This document shows, one piece after another, positions 9,944 through 17,618 of a DNA stretch of 64,000 nt (its first letter is position 1; each line of letters begins with the position of its first letter). Both the position numbers and the translations under genes were made by a program. The notes under the pieces were generated by a model that saw nothing but the letters and a program-made list of their open reading frames with translations, was not told the origin of the DNA and ran no database searches. Source of the stretch: Pedobacter sp. (GTDB taxonomy: Bacteria > Bacteroidota > Bacteroidia > Sphingobacteriales > Sphingobacteriaceae); the NCBI GenBank assembly GCA_031119475.1, contig JAVHXV010000005.1, forward strand, positions 162,038 to 226,037. Direction: 5' to 3'.

Positions 9944-10300
9944 TTAATTTGAATGCTGAGAGTCTGATTGTTTAGCTCCACGTTGTGAGGTGGTAATGGC
10001 GTATACCAATTCTTGCCAGGTCATGTCCAGTTGTTTTAGGATCTGACGGCCGTCGTCTGTAAGTACATAATATTTGCGAGGCGGACCAGAAGTAGATTCT
10101 ACCCAATTGTAGGCCAATAATCCATTGTTCTTTAGTCGGGTCAACAATGGATAAAGCGTACCTTCTACAACGAGGAGTTTAGCCTGTTTAAGTTCTGCGA
10201 TGATATCTGAGGCATAGATCTCACCCCTTGATATGATCAAAAGCACACAATATTCAAGTATGCCCTTGCGCATCTGTGTCTGCGTATTTTCTGCTATCAT
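9944..10300 (-). CDS. PadR-family transcriptional regulator
   Basis: The 118-residue protein is almost entirely a PadR winged helix: an N-terminal helix-turn-helix with the wing motif VVEGTLYPLLTRLKNNGLL, then STSGPPRKYYVLTDDGR. It lacks a long C-terminal effector domain (PadR-s2 type). PadR proteins repress by binding inverted repeats and release on ligand binding. The ENTQTQMRKGILEYC start is usual for Bacteroidota members, so M1 at 10300 is preferred over M10. It is first in an apparent operon with pspC, a TonB-dependent receptor and a lipoprotein. Its own promoter carries a candidate operator. Confidence 0.92.
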   Translation of the reverse strand: MIAENTQTQMRKGILEYCVLLIISRGEIYASDIIAELKQAKLLVVEGTLYPLLTRLKNNGLLAYNWVESTSGPPRKYYVLTDDGRQILKQLDMTWQELVYAITTSQRGAKQSDSQHSN

Positions 10301-10304
10301 AATA

Positions 10305-10339
10305 CAAAGATATATGCTTTATATGGTATTATGCAATAC
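10305..10339 (-). promoter_or_regulatory. padR promoter with overlapping inverted repeat
   Basis: On the minus strand TTG at 10336-10334 is followed after 21 bases by TATCTTTG (10312-10305), matching the Bacteroidota -33/-7 pattern. An inverted repeat GTATT-ATGC-AATAC at 10326-10339 covers the -33 element, as expected for an autorepressing PadR. The -7 box ends only 4 bases before the start codon, so the transcript may be leaderless. Confidence 0.55.
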
Positions 10340-10755
10340 ATAGTACTATAAATATTTACAACATATTGAATATCAGATAAATAAATTTAGCTTTCGTGAT
10401 TGTATAAGCAGATTAGGACATAACATGAATACTTATATGGATGTCATCAGATCTCATCATTGATGCATAACTATGCGCCGATGTCATATTTTTATAAACG
10501 GAAAGCCAACCTGACCCAAGTTAACTACCCCAGGCTTTAGTATATTCTGATATGCTTCCATTACAACCTCCTTGTTTATTGAAAAACAAACACATAGCAA
10601 GCAAATGGCTAAAAATTAGTACAAGAAATCTGAGGGAGTTTTATAGAAAGATTATTTTTTGCTTAAAAAAATAGAAATTATCCACATTTTAACAGCTTGT
10701 GATTCATTGGCTTAAGTTTTGTGCTGGTTAGGCATCTACCCAACACATCAACCCT
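10340..10755. other. AT-rich intergenic stretch
   Basis: About 415 bases between the divergent padR promoter and the 51-residue reading frame. It is AT-rich, contains no open frame worth calling and no clear terminator or repeat. No promoter with both boxes could be picked out for the downstream peptide. Confidence 0.6.
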
Positions 10756-10911
10756 ATGATCATTAAATTACCCATTCCCTTTATTTATGCCAGGCATAAG
10801 GAAGCAAAAATCGCCAGACCGCTTACCTATAGCGATCGTTTGAAAACAGATCGTTTTGTAATGGTGTTATTGTTCATCCTGACTGTTATGGGTGCCATCA
10901 TCATTAGCTGA
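10756..10911 (+). CDS. Predicted 51-residue single-pass membrane peptide
   Basis: An ATG at 10756 opens 51 codons ending in TGA at 10909-10911. The product has a polar, basic N-terminal half (YARHKEAKIARPLTYSDRLKTDR) and one hydrophobic helix (VMVLLFILTVMGAIIIS) up to the C-terminus, the layout of a tail-anchored small membrane protein. Codon use is like the neighbours, for example many GCC, ATC and CTG codons. No family is recognised. It is convergent with the DACNV gene, 15 bases away. The call rests on this composition alone, so confidence is moderate. Confidence 0.5.
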   Translation: MIIKLPIPFIYARHKEAKIARPLTYSDRLKTDRFVMVLLFILTVMGAIIIS

Positions 10912-10926
10912 GCCATTGCTGAAAAA

Positions 10927-12069
10927 TTACAGCAATAAGGTGTCTATTCGGTGTGCCTGTACCATATGGAGTGTGGGCGACCAGCTGAAAATGGTAAAAT
11001 GGCCATCCTGTGAGGCTACCAAGGCCAAAGCGTCCTTTTGATCAAAAACAAACTGTGCTGCAGAAAGATGGCGTGTACCACCTATTTTTGCAGGATGCAA
11101 GACCTTTGGATCACCTCCTTGAACAGGCTCTGAATAGGAAATTTCCTGTATGTGCGCACTGCTGTTCGCCCTTCCGGTCTTTGCGCCAAAAGCCAACAGC
11201 TCGTATTGATCAGTAATGATGGTTGCTCCATCTATAGCGGTCAGTCCGGCCAAATGGTCTACCTCCCTTTTCAGTGCGCTTTGCCAAAATATCTCACTTG
11301 AATCTGGCCTATTTTTTCTGACTAGATCTGCAAGTCCCTTAAATGCCGGCGCCAACGCATAGCTAATGGGATGGATGACAGACTGTTCCCATTGTTGACT
11401 ACCGCTCGGCACCATCAGCACTGCCCCACCACGACCGTGGGCACGCATGGATACCGCCAACTGGATCAGGATGTTAGCCGAATCGTTCCAATAAGAATGT
11501 GCCGTTAGATCTAGCAACGATAGGAGCATGGCCGGACAATCGGCTGTTACCGCACTTTTTTCTTCAACAATCTTGATCTGGTCGCCTTTTAGCACGGCAA
11601 CATTGGTGTATTTTCCAAAACCATAAATCCGTCGATGCTTGATTACCAACAGGCCGGGCTCTGAAACATCTACCACAAAACAGTAATTGGGAATGTTGAG
11701 CGTAGTGCCCCAAATGTGCAGCTGATAACCATCGTGCCAAACACCGATGTGGATACCGCCACGCTCTACCCCGGGCGCCAGTTTGGTCAGCACGTTAGGA
11801 TTCAAGGGCAAAGTCTGGTTAAATAGCAGTGGCTTTCCTGCCTGTTCGGGCGGAAGAAAAGCGATCGAAATCTTAGGCGAATGCCCCTCTTCCTTCCTTA
11901 AGCTCGCCCAAAATGCGGCGTCCAGAATCGCTTCGATTACCCTTGCCGGTGGCTGGGGGGCAAGATCGACCTCTCCCTTTGCATTGGCCTCAGCAAGATG
12001 CTTTGCGAAATGCGCCTCAATACTTGGAGCTACCAATTTTGCCGCCTGATATGTTGCCCGGTTAACCAT
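10927..12069 (-). CDS. DACNV-type protein with diadenylate cyclase-like (DisA_N) domain
   Basis: From the ATG at 12069 the product has 380 residues. An upstream start would read through a heptad repeat island and give an implausible Leu/Cys-rich leader, so it is rejected. Residues about 1-245 match the probable sensor domain DACNV, including HGRGGAVLMVPSG at 211-223. Residues about 246-380 resemble a DAC domain: D280-G281-A282 and G331-T-R333-H334 correspond to the DGA and RHR motifs that make cyclic di-AMP from ATP. Here the third motif residue is L335 instead of Arg, and the DGA-RHR spacing is longer than in DisA. It may be a divergent cyclase or an inactive sensor. Family assignment is from memory. 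Confidence 0.7.
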   Translation of the reverse strand: MVNRATYQAAKLVAPSIEAHFAKHLAEANAKGEVDLAPQPPARVIEAILDAAFWASLRKEEGHSPKISIAFLPPEQAGKPLLFNQTLPLNPNVLTKLAPGVERGGIHIGVWHDGYQLHIWGTTLNIPNYCFVVDVSEPGLLVIKHRRIYGFGKYTNVAVLKGDQIKIVEEKSAVTADCPAMLLSLLDLTAHSYWNDSANILIQLAVSMRAHGRGGAVLMVPSGSQQWEQSVIHPISYALAPAFKGLADLVRKNRPDSSEIFWQSALKREVDHLAGLTAIDGATIITDQYELLAFGAKTGRANSSAHIQEISYSEPVQGGDPKVLHPAKIGGTRHLSAAQFVFDQKDALALVASQDGHFTIFSWSPTLHMVQAHRIDTLLL

Positions 12070-12131
12070 TTTACTAAGATAACTTTTACCTCCTAAATGA
12101 GCACACAGATTTGAAATGATTACACTCAGAT

Positions 12132-12286
12132 GAGAGCAAAGGGCAGAGAGCAAAGGGCAGAGAACAAAGAGCAGAGAGTAAAGAACAAAGAGCAGAGAAC
12201 AAAGAGCATAGAGTAAAGAGCATAGAGTAAAGAACAAAGATGTTAGATAGTAGATGTGAGATAATTAGATGTGAGATGTGAGCAAA
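12132..12286. repeat. Heptad repeat island, AGAGCAA theme
   Basis: About fifteen consecutive 7-base units of the type AGAGCAA / AGGGCAG / AGAACAA / AGAGTAA run from 12132 to about 12240, followed by a looser 7-base run (TAGATGT, GAGATGT). It lies between the divergent DACNV and pirin genes. There is no stop codon in one frame because the period is 7 and the units lack TA-rich stops on that strand. Confidence 0.92.
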
Positions 12287-12369
12287 CAGATAGACCCGTT
12301 CCAATTTAACGATGTACCCTGAAGCGTAACCAATAGACTCTTGGACTTCCGGACCCATCGACTTAGAAA

Positions 12370-12435
12370 CCCAACATTCCAACCTTTCAACTTTTAACTT
12401 TTAACTTTCAACTTTTAACTTTCAACTTTTAACCC
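12370..12435. repeat. Heptad repeat island, AACTTTT theme
   Basis: At least seven units of AACTTTT or AACTTTC follow CCAACATT and CCAACCTTTC, all at a 7-base period, ending 73 bases before the pirin start codon. Together with the 12132-12286 island it accounts for most of the 440-base gap between the divergent genes; the remaining 80 bases show nothing recognisable. Confidence 0.9.
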
Positions 12436-12508
12436 TAAATACTTCTTACCCTACATCAATAAATCTAGCCAGATAAGGCCTTACTTTTGGCTAAGTAATT
12501 TAAACAAG

Positions 12509-13225
12509 ATGGCACAGACAGTATTGCATAAAGCCGATACCCGAGGGGTAGCAGATCACGGTTGGTTAAAAAGTTATCAAAGTTTCAGCTTTGCCGGATA
12601 TTATAATCCTGAACGCATCAATTTCGGTGCATTAAGGGTGCTCAATGATGATATTGTTAGCGGAGGAAGAGGGTTTGGCGAGCATCCGCATGATAACATG
12701 GAAATCATATCCATTCCGTTGGAAGGAGAATTGCAGCACCGCGATAGCATGGGCAACATCGCTACGATCAAATCTGGGGAAATTCAGGTCATGAGCGCCG
12801 GCACAGGCATCTATCATGCCGAATACAATCCAGACACCAACCATCCTGCCAAATTTCTGCAGATCTGGGTATTTCCAAACAAAAGAAACGTTACGCCAAG
12901 ATATGATCAGGTCCTGGTGGATACCAAAGGCAAAAAAAATGAATGGATACAGATCCTCTCCCCAAATCCCGATGATGCGGGTGTCTGGATCCATCAGGAC
13001 GCTTGGTTCAACATGGCCAATTTTGATGCAGGCGTTTCACAGACCTATTCCTTGCACAGCCCAGACCATGGCGTCTATATTTTTGTATTGGCAGGAGAAT
13101 TGGAAATTGAGGGCAGAACTTTAGCTGCCAGAGATGGCCTCGGCATTTGGGAAACCACACAATTTGAAGTAAAGGCAACAGCCGATGCCAGGTTTCTGCT
13201 TATGGAAGTACCCATGAAATTTTAA
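12509..13225 (+). CDS. Pirin family protein (YhhW type)
   Basis: The 238-residue protein has two cupin domains. The metal-binding ligands of pirins are visible in the first: H59, H61, H103 and E105 (GEHPHDNME and YHAEYN). Bacterial pirins of this type include the quercetinase YhhW and redox-linked regulators; the physiological role here cannot be decided. The second domain (about 140-238) lacks the metal site, as in the family. The ATG at 12509 starts the conserved region directly. A small pseudo-receiver gene follows 6 bases later, so the two are probably co-transcribed. Confidence 0.92.
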   Translation: MAQTVLHKADTRGVADHGWLKSYQSFSFAGYYNPERINFGALRVLNDDIVSGGRGFGEHPHDNMEIISIPLEGELQHRDSMGNIATIKSGEIQVMSAGTGIYHAEYNPDTNHPAKFLQIWVFPNKRNVTPRYDQVLVDTKGKKNEWIQILSPNPDDAGVWIHQDAWFNMANFDAGVSQTYSLHSPDHGVYIFVLAGELEIEGRTLAARDGLGIWETTQFEVKATADARFLLMEVPMKF

Positions 13226-13231
13226 CAGCTG

Positions 13232-13543
13232 ATGGAAGCACAGACACCAATCGATATCCTGATTGTGGGCACAAATCGGTCCATTATGGAAACTATCGCC
13301 AGACTGATTGACAAAGACGGGGAATGGCTGGCCACGATAGCCAACAATCAAAGCGAAGCTTTAGCGATTTGCCGGTCCAAAGATTTTGGACTGGCATTAA
13401 TCGGTGCCGGCCTATCGCCGTCCGAAGAAGAGGAGCTCCAACAAGCCTGGTCTGCAAACTATCCTAACATGCCCATTGTAAAGCACTATGGTGGTGGAAG
13501 TGGCCTGTTATATGCCGAAATCTATAAAGCCTTGGGTAATTAG
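13232..13543 (+). CDS. Small receiver-like protein lacking the phosphorylation site
   Basis: The 103-residue protein shows the alternating beta/alpha pattern of a response-regulator receiver (DILIVGTNRSIMETIARLI..., then AICRSKDFGLALIGAGL, then MPIVKHYGGG). The acidic pair after strand 1 is replaced by TNR, and the phospho-acceptor Asp after strand 3 by Gly-Ala-Gly. If it is a receiver, it cannot be phosphorylated in the usual way. It lies 6 bases behind pirin and is probably translated from the same transcript. Function unknown. Confidence 0.65.
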   Translation: MEAQTPIDILIVGTNRSIMETIARLIDKDGEWLATIANNQSEALAICRSKDFGLALIGAGLSPSEEEELQQAWSANYPNMPIVKHYGGGSGLLYAEIYKALGN

Positions 13544-13614
13544 TTAATTAGGTGATTAGTCGATTAGGTGATTAGGATCAACTAATTTGCAAATTAGCGA
13601 ATTAGCAAATTAAT
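13541..13614. repeat. Repeat island with 8-base period
   Basis: Four units like ATTAGGTG are followed by four like AATTAGCA, with an 8-base period, between convergent genes. It looks like a variant of the 7-base-period islands elsewhere in the window, and it supplies the stop codon of the upstream gene (TAATTAG). Confidence 0.8.
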
Positions 13615-15193
13615 AACTTGCCGCTAGTTTAAGTGCGTTGTAGGCATTAACAATACCTCCGGTTACACAAAGGTCTGAAAAAGATAAACTCACAGTATCG
13701 GCATCTTTCATATTGCTAATGGGATGATTAACTTTTACGACAGATTTTAAGATGATATCCTTAACCTGTACCGCAGTTAATTTCGGATAATAGGACCTGA
13801 TCAATGCAGCAAGCCCGGTTACCACTGGGGCTGCCATGCTCGTTCCATCCTCTTCAAGATATTTGTTATCTGGAACAGTTGACCTGATCCTTACACCTGG
13901 AGCAAATACATCAACCGATGTTTTGCCATAGTTAGAGAAAGGGGCCTTCAAGGTTTCATCATCCTTAGACCCAGATGCACCAACTACAATATAAGAACTG
14001 GCCACCTGGCCATCCAGATACTTCCTTGACGGATAATTTTTTTCTATGTCAATGTCGTGGTTGTCGTTGCCGGCGGCCTGAACAAGCAGTACATCTTTAC
14101 TGATGGCATATTTTACAGCTTCATCAACCACAGCCTTGTTCCATGAATAGCTCTTGCCGAAGCTCATGTTCAATACTTTCGCACCGTTATCTGCTGCATA
14201 GCGGATCGCATTGGCCACGTCTTTATCACGTTCATCGCCATTTGGCGTATTGCGCACACCAATAATGATCACATGATCGGCCACGCCCTTGATCCCTATG
14301 GTGTTGCTCCGGTCTGCACCAATAATACCTGCCACATGCGTGCCATGGAGAGCATCAGGACCTTTGATATCATTGTTCCCGTAAAATCGCTCGGCGTCAT
14401 TCTGTTGATCATCGCCTACGATACTTCTTGGGTCATACTCGAGGTTGAGGTTATATTTGACCTGTTCCGTAGCTTGTTTAACGCCAGCCACCAGCTCATT
14501 TTCATAAAGGGCATTGAAATCTGGCTCTTTTTTAAGGATATCTACGATGGCTGCCTGTACACCTGCTTCTTGTTGGCCGGTCGGCTTAAAGTTCTGAAAA
14601 TCGGCCAAAGTTGGATTGGGCTTGCCGATCTTCTTGACCACTTGGTCCAGGTAATATTTAAAACCTGTAATGCCCTGTAGGTCACTTTTCGCTGTTGCCA
14701 ACCTTTTTTCTAGCTCTGCCCTATTTTCGATAAAGGTTTCATAATCGGCTTTATCTTTTGCAGCAACAGTTGCGGCTGTTACATTGGCAAAGCGGGCGAT
14801 ATCCCGTCGTACAAGACGCGTCAGCTCCAGATTTTCAAATTCGATCGATCCATTTTTGCCGCCCAAAAAATTCCAGCCGTGCACATCATCAATGTATCCG
14901 TTTTTATCATCATCTACTCCATTTCCAGCAACCTCCTTTTTGTTGTTCCAGATTACGGTTTTAAGGTCTTCGTGGTTCAGATCTACGCCACCATCCAATA
15001 CAGCCACAATTACAGGAACAGCCTTTTTACCTTTCAGCAATTCTTTATAGGCTTTTTCTGTACTGATGCCAAATACCGAATCAGTTTTTAGGTCTAGGTT
15101 TTGCCAATTTACCTTTTGTTGCGCAACTGATACAAAAGGTAAGAGTGCGATCAACAGGAGTGCGAAGAAGTTTTTGAAATTTTGATTATGCAT
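13610..15193 (-). CDS. S8 family (subtilisin-like) serine peptidase, exported
   Basis: The 527-residue product has a signal peptide (to about residue 25, VSVAQQ). The catalytic triad is D67 (VAVLDGG), H283 (HGTHVAG) and S451 (GTSMAAP), and the oxyanion Asn is in AAGND (375). About 215 residues separate Asp and His, against some 30-40 in classical subtilisins. The insert at about 115-260 is rich in charged helices (AKDKADYETFIENRAELEKRLATAKSDL) and may restrict access or act as an internal regulatory domain. There is no type 9 sorting domain at the C-terminus. Probably periplasmic or secreted. Confidence 0.93.
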   Translation of the reverse strand: MHNQNFKNFFALLLIALLPFVSVAQQKVNWQNLDLKTDSVFGISTEKAYKELLKGKKAVPVIVAVLDGGVDLNHEDLKTVIWNNKKEVAGNGVDDDKNGYIDDVHGWNFLGGKNGSIEFENLELTRLVRRDIARFANVTAATVAAKDKADYETFIENRAELEKRLATAKSDLQGITGFKYYLDQVVKKIGKPNPTLADFQNFKPTGQQEAGVQAAIVDILKKEPDFNALYENELVAGVKQATEQVKYNLNLEYDPRSIVGDDQQNDAERFYGNNDIKGPDALHGTHVAGIIGADRSNTIGIKGVADHVIIIGVRNTPNGDERDKDVANAIRYAADNGAKVLNMSFGKSYSWNKAVVDEAVKYAISKDVLLVQAAGNDNHDIDIEKNYPSRKYLDGQVASSYIVVGASGSKDDETLKAPFSNYGKTSVDVFAPGVRIRSTVPDNKYLEEDGTSMAAPVVTGLAALIRSYYPKLTAVQVKDIILKSVVKVNHPISNMKDADTVSLSFSDLCVTGGIVNAYNALKLAASY

Positions 15194-15233
15194 AATTCTT
15201 ATTTAATTGTAGAAAACGGTTTGGGCAAAAGAA

Positions 15234-15845
15234 TTATTGTTCAACAATAATCCCATATTTATGGAGCAGTCCAATCAAACCGTCAGGAGAAAATTTTGCC
15301 TTCTTAAGGATATTTTGTTCAGGATCGATGTTAAAATTAAACGATGAGCTAAAATCTACGCCTGCCAAAACCGTTTCTATAAACACGGCATTGATCAGGT
15401 CACAGCGCTCGAACCTGGATTCGGTGAGGTCTGCGCCAGAAAATTCAGTCCCTTTTAACGAGCATGAGGTGAACAATGCCTTGCGGTTCTTCTTTTTCAT
15501 GAACCCGGCATAATCCAGTATGCAATCGGTAAAATCGATATGGAAGAGAAAATCCTTGGCTGGAGAAAAATCTACGCCCATCATTTTGCAGTGCGCAAAG
15601 TGCACCTGGTCAAAACCATTGTTCGCAAATTTCACCATACTGAGGTTGCAGTTCAGGAAGGAACAGTTCAGAAAATCGCAGCCAAAAAAAGAAACAGCGG
15701 TCAGGTCGCAGTTTTTAAACGTACAGCCATCGAACTGGCTTTCCTTAGTTCCTATTTCCGGAAAATATCCCTCAAAAACCTGATCTGTATAGTCAATGCG
15801 TTGCATGTGGCCTGAATAGGATGTAAAGTTATCAAAAAAAGCCAA
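15234..15845 (-). CDS. Pentapeptide-repeat protein
   Basis: The 203-residue protein consists of A(D/N)LXX-like pentapeptides in two blocks (about 35-100 and 125-175), rich in Cys and Phe at the central position (FDGCTFKNCDLTAVSFFGCDF). Such repeats fold into a right-handed quadrilateral beta-helix. Some relatives protect DNA gyrase from quinolones or toxins (Qnr, MfpA), but most have no known role and nothing here points to gyrase. It is a cytoplasmic protein without signal peptide. It follows the response regulator on the same strand with a 23-base gap, so they may share a transcript. Confidence 0.85.
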   Translation of the reverse strand: MAFFDNFTSYSGHMQRIDYTDQVFEGYFPEIGTKESQFDGCTFKNCDLTAVSFFGCDFLNCSFLNCNLSMVKFANNGFDQVHFAHCKMMGVDFSPAKDFLFHIDFTDCILDYAGFMKKKNRKALFTSCSLKGTEFSGADLTESRFERCDLINAVFIETVLAGVDFSSSFNFNIDPEQNILKKAKFSPDGLIGLLHKYGIIVEQ

Positions 15846-15868
15846 ATGGCCAGATTGATGTCCTATTC

Positions 15869-16240
15869 TTACTGTTGGTCTTTCCAGAGCAAGCGTTTGA
15901 TCCGATTTTCGATATCGTCGAGGTCAAAAGGCTTGCTGATGTAATCATCTGGCTTAGCCATTTCGCTCATCTGCTTGCTTCGGATATTGGCCGACATCAC
16001 GATGACTGGAATATGCTTGGTAAAGATATCGTTCTTAAGGTCGTGGCAGATTTCGATGCCATTTCCATCGGGCAGCATCACATCTAAAATGAAAAGATCA
16101 GGAATCGAATCCTTTAATTTCTGTTTCATTTCTTTAAAGGTTGAGGAAAGTTGGAGGTCGTAGCCCTCGTCTTTTAATAAAAATTCGATGATGTAGCCGA
16201 TGTCCTTATCATCTTCTAAAATGTGTATCCGTTTCTTCAT
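15869..16240 (-). CDS. Single-domain response regulator
   Basis: The 123-residue protein is a stand-alone receiver domain. It has the acidic pair E9-D10-D11, phospho-acceptor D53 (LFILDVMLPDG), S83 and K103 (SKPF), so it can be phosphorylated in the CheY manner. It has no output domain, and no histidine kinase gene is next to it, so it probably takes phosphate from a kinase encoded elsewhere. The neighbours are an MFS transporter gene upstream and a pentapeptide gene downstream, all on the minus strand. Confidence 0.92.
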   Translation of the reverse strand: MKKRIHILEDDKDIGYIIEFLLKDEGYDLQLSSTFKEMKQKLKDSIPDLFILDVMLPDGNGIEICHDLKNDIFTKHIPVIVMSANIRSKQMSEMAKPDDYISKPFDLDDIENRIKRLLWKDQQ

Positions 16241-16290
16241 ATCTAGTGTAAACAGTTGAAAAGGTGAAATGTTTGATACAAAGATGCAAA

Positions 16291-17508
16291 TTAAGTCATT
16301 TTTGCCTGATCATTTCTGCCCAATGTATGATACCCATAGGCACAGGCCAATAAAGTAAGGCTAATGCCAATAAAAAGGGTAGAATAATTAAATTGCTCTG
16401 CGATGTAAAACCCGATCACCGGGCCGATTACCTGGGCCATAGACCAACTTCCAGAATACAATCCGGCATAGAGCCCGCGGTTAAATTCGTTGCTCCTCCT
16501 GATCACAAAGGTATTGATGAAAGGGATGGAGAACATTTCGCCAAAAGTAAAAAGCACAATGCTAACCGTAGCCACTACAATGGGCAGGAACCTGGGCAGC
16601 ATGAGCGCGGCAAATGCGAGCGCCACGATAAATACACCAAGTACAACATAATAGATACCGGTGCGCCTGTTTTCGATCTTACTGATCATGACCATCTCCA
16701 AAAGCGCTATGATGATGCCATTGAGGCCAAGTACGATGCCAATGGTCGACTCGCCCATGTGCCACTCTTCCTTAAAAAATACTGGCACCACCCTGAACAT
16801 CAGGAAAAAGCAGCTGGCAAAGATGGTGGTCAGGAAGATCAGCCTTACGAACCACCCATCCTGCCAAGGCTTCTGGACAATAAGACCTTTTGTTTGCTCC
16901 TTAACTTTCTTCCGATAGCCCTTTATCGCCGGTAGGAAGAAAAAAATGGCAATTCCGACCAGGATGCTCACTACGCCATCTACAACAAAAAGCAGTTTGT
17001 AATTGAAGGATGCAATGATGCCGGCCAAACTGATCCCCACCGACCAGCCAATATTCGTGGCCAATCGATTGAGCGAATAGGACCGGGTTTCCTTCCCTTC
17101 TGCCGCATAGGCTGCAATGGCGGTAAAATTGGCTGGACGGAAAGCATCGTAAAAAAAGCTGATCACAATGGCCAATAGACAGAGCATGTGAAAATTCTCG
17201 ATGACCGCAAAAGAAAGGAACAATGCTCCGCCGATCAGCGAAGAAAAAATCTGCACCGGCCTAAATCCGAACATATCTGTTAGCTTCCCTCCTGCTGTTG
17301 TACCAAGGATTGCGCCAAGTCCAAAAAGCGAAATAATGATCCCAGCATCAGACTCCGATCGGTGGAGTGACTGTGTAACATACAGTCCCATAAAAGGCAC
17401 GGCCATGTAACCGCAGCGGTTAAATAAGATGACGACACTCAATAGCCAACTTTCCCTGCTCAGTCCAGAAAATGATATGCGATAAGCGTTAACGATAGGT
17501 CGGAGCAT
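16291..17508 (-). CDS. Major facilitator superfamily transporter
   Basis: From the ATG at 17508 the product has 405 residues with about twelve hydrophobic segments and the MFS loop 2-3 motif GGKLTDMFGFRPV. A TTG ten codons upstream is also in frame, but the -7 box of the likely promoter (17533-17526) overlaps it, so the ATG is preferred. The family moves small solutes with proton antiport or symport. The sequence resembles drug- or sugar-efflux members, and the substrate is not predictable. Confidence 0.88.
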   Translation of the reverse strand: MLRPIVNAYRISFSGLSRESWLLSVVILFNRCGYMAVPFMGLYVTQSLHRSESDAGIIISLFGLGAILGTTAGGKLTDMFGFRPVQIFSSLIGGALFLSFAVIENFHMLCLLAIVISFFYDAFRPANFTAIAAYAAEGKETRSYSLNRLATNIGWSVGISLAGIIASFNYKLLFVVDGVVSILVGIAIFFFLPAIKGYRKKVKEQTKGLIVQKPWQDGWFVRLIFLTTIFASCFFLMFRVVPVFFKEEWHMGESTIGIVLGLNGIIIALLEMVMISKIENRRTGIYYVVLGVFIVALAFAALMLPRFLPIVVATVSIVLFTFGEMFSIPFINTFVIRRSNEFNRGLYAGLYSGSWSMAQVIGPVIGFYIAEQFNYSTLFIGISLTLLACAYGYHTLGRNDQAKMT

Positions 17509-17525
17509 GGGTGTTGGATGAAGAC

Positions 17526-17577
17526 CAAAAATAGACAATCGCCTGCTAAAAATCTAAGCATAAATTCTGTATTTTTG
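17526..17577. promoter_or_regulatory. Divergent -7 boxes (TATTTTTG)
   Basis: TATTTTTG occurs on the minus strand at 17533-17526, upstream of the MFS start, and on the plus strand at 17570-17577, 41 bases before the DUF2130 start. Both fit the Bacteroidota -7 consensus TAnnTTTG. Clear -33 boxes were not found. Confidence 0.45.
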
Positions 17578-17618
17578 GATAGGTGGCGGACGAGGGACGC
17601 GCCTTCAAATTTGTAAAG

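Noticed and set aside
12070..12237. Upstream extension of the DACNV reading frame
   Set aside because: It translates a heptad repeat island into Leu/Cys-rich sequence; the period-7 repeat without stops keeps the frame open artificially.
12132..12286. CRISPR array
   Set aside because: The repeat unit is 7 bases with no spacers and no cas genes; it is a tandem array.
15234..15845. Quinolone-resistance (Qnr) protein
   Set aside because: Only the general pentapeptide fold is visible; there is no specific Qnr feature or resistance context.
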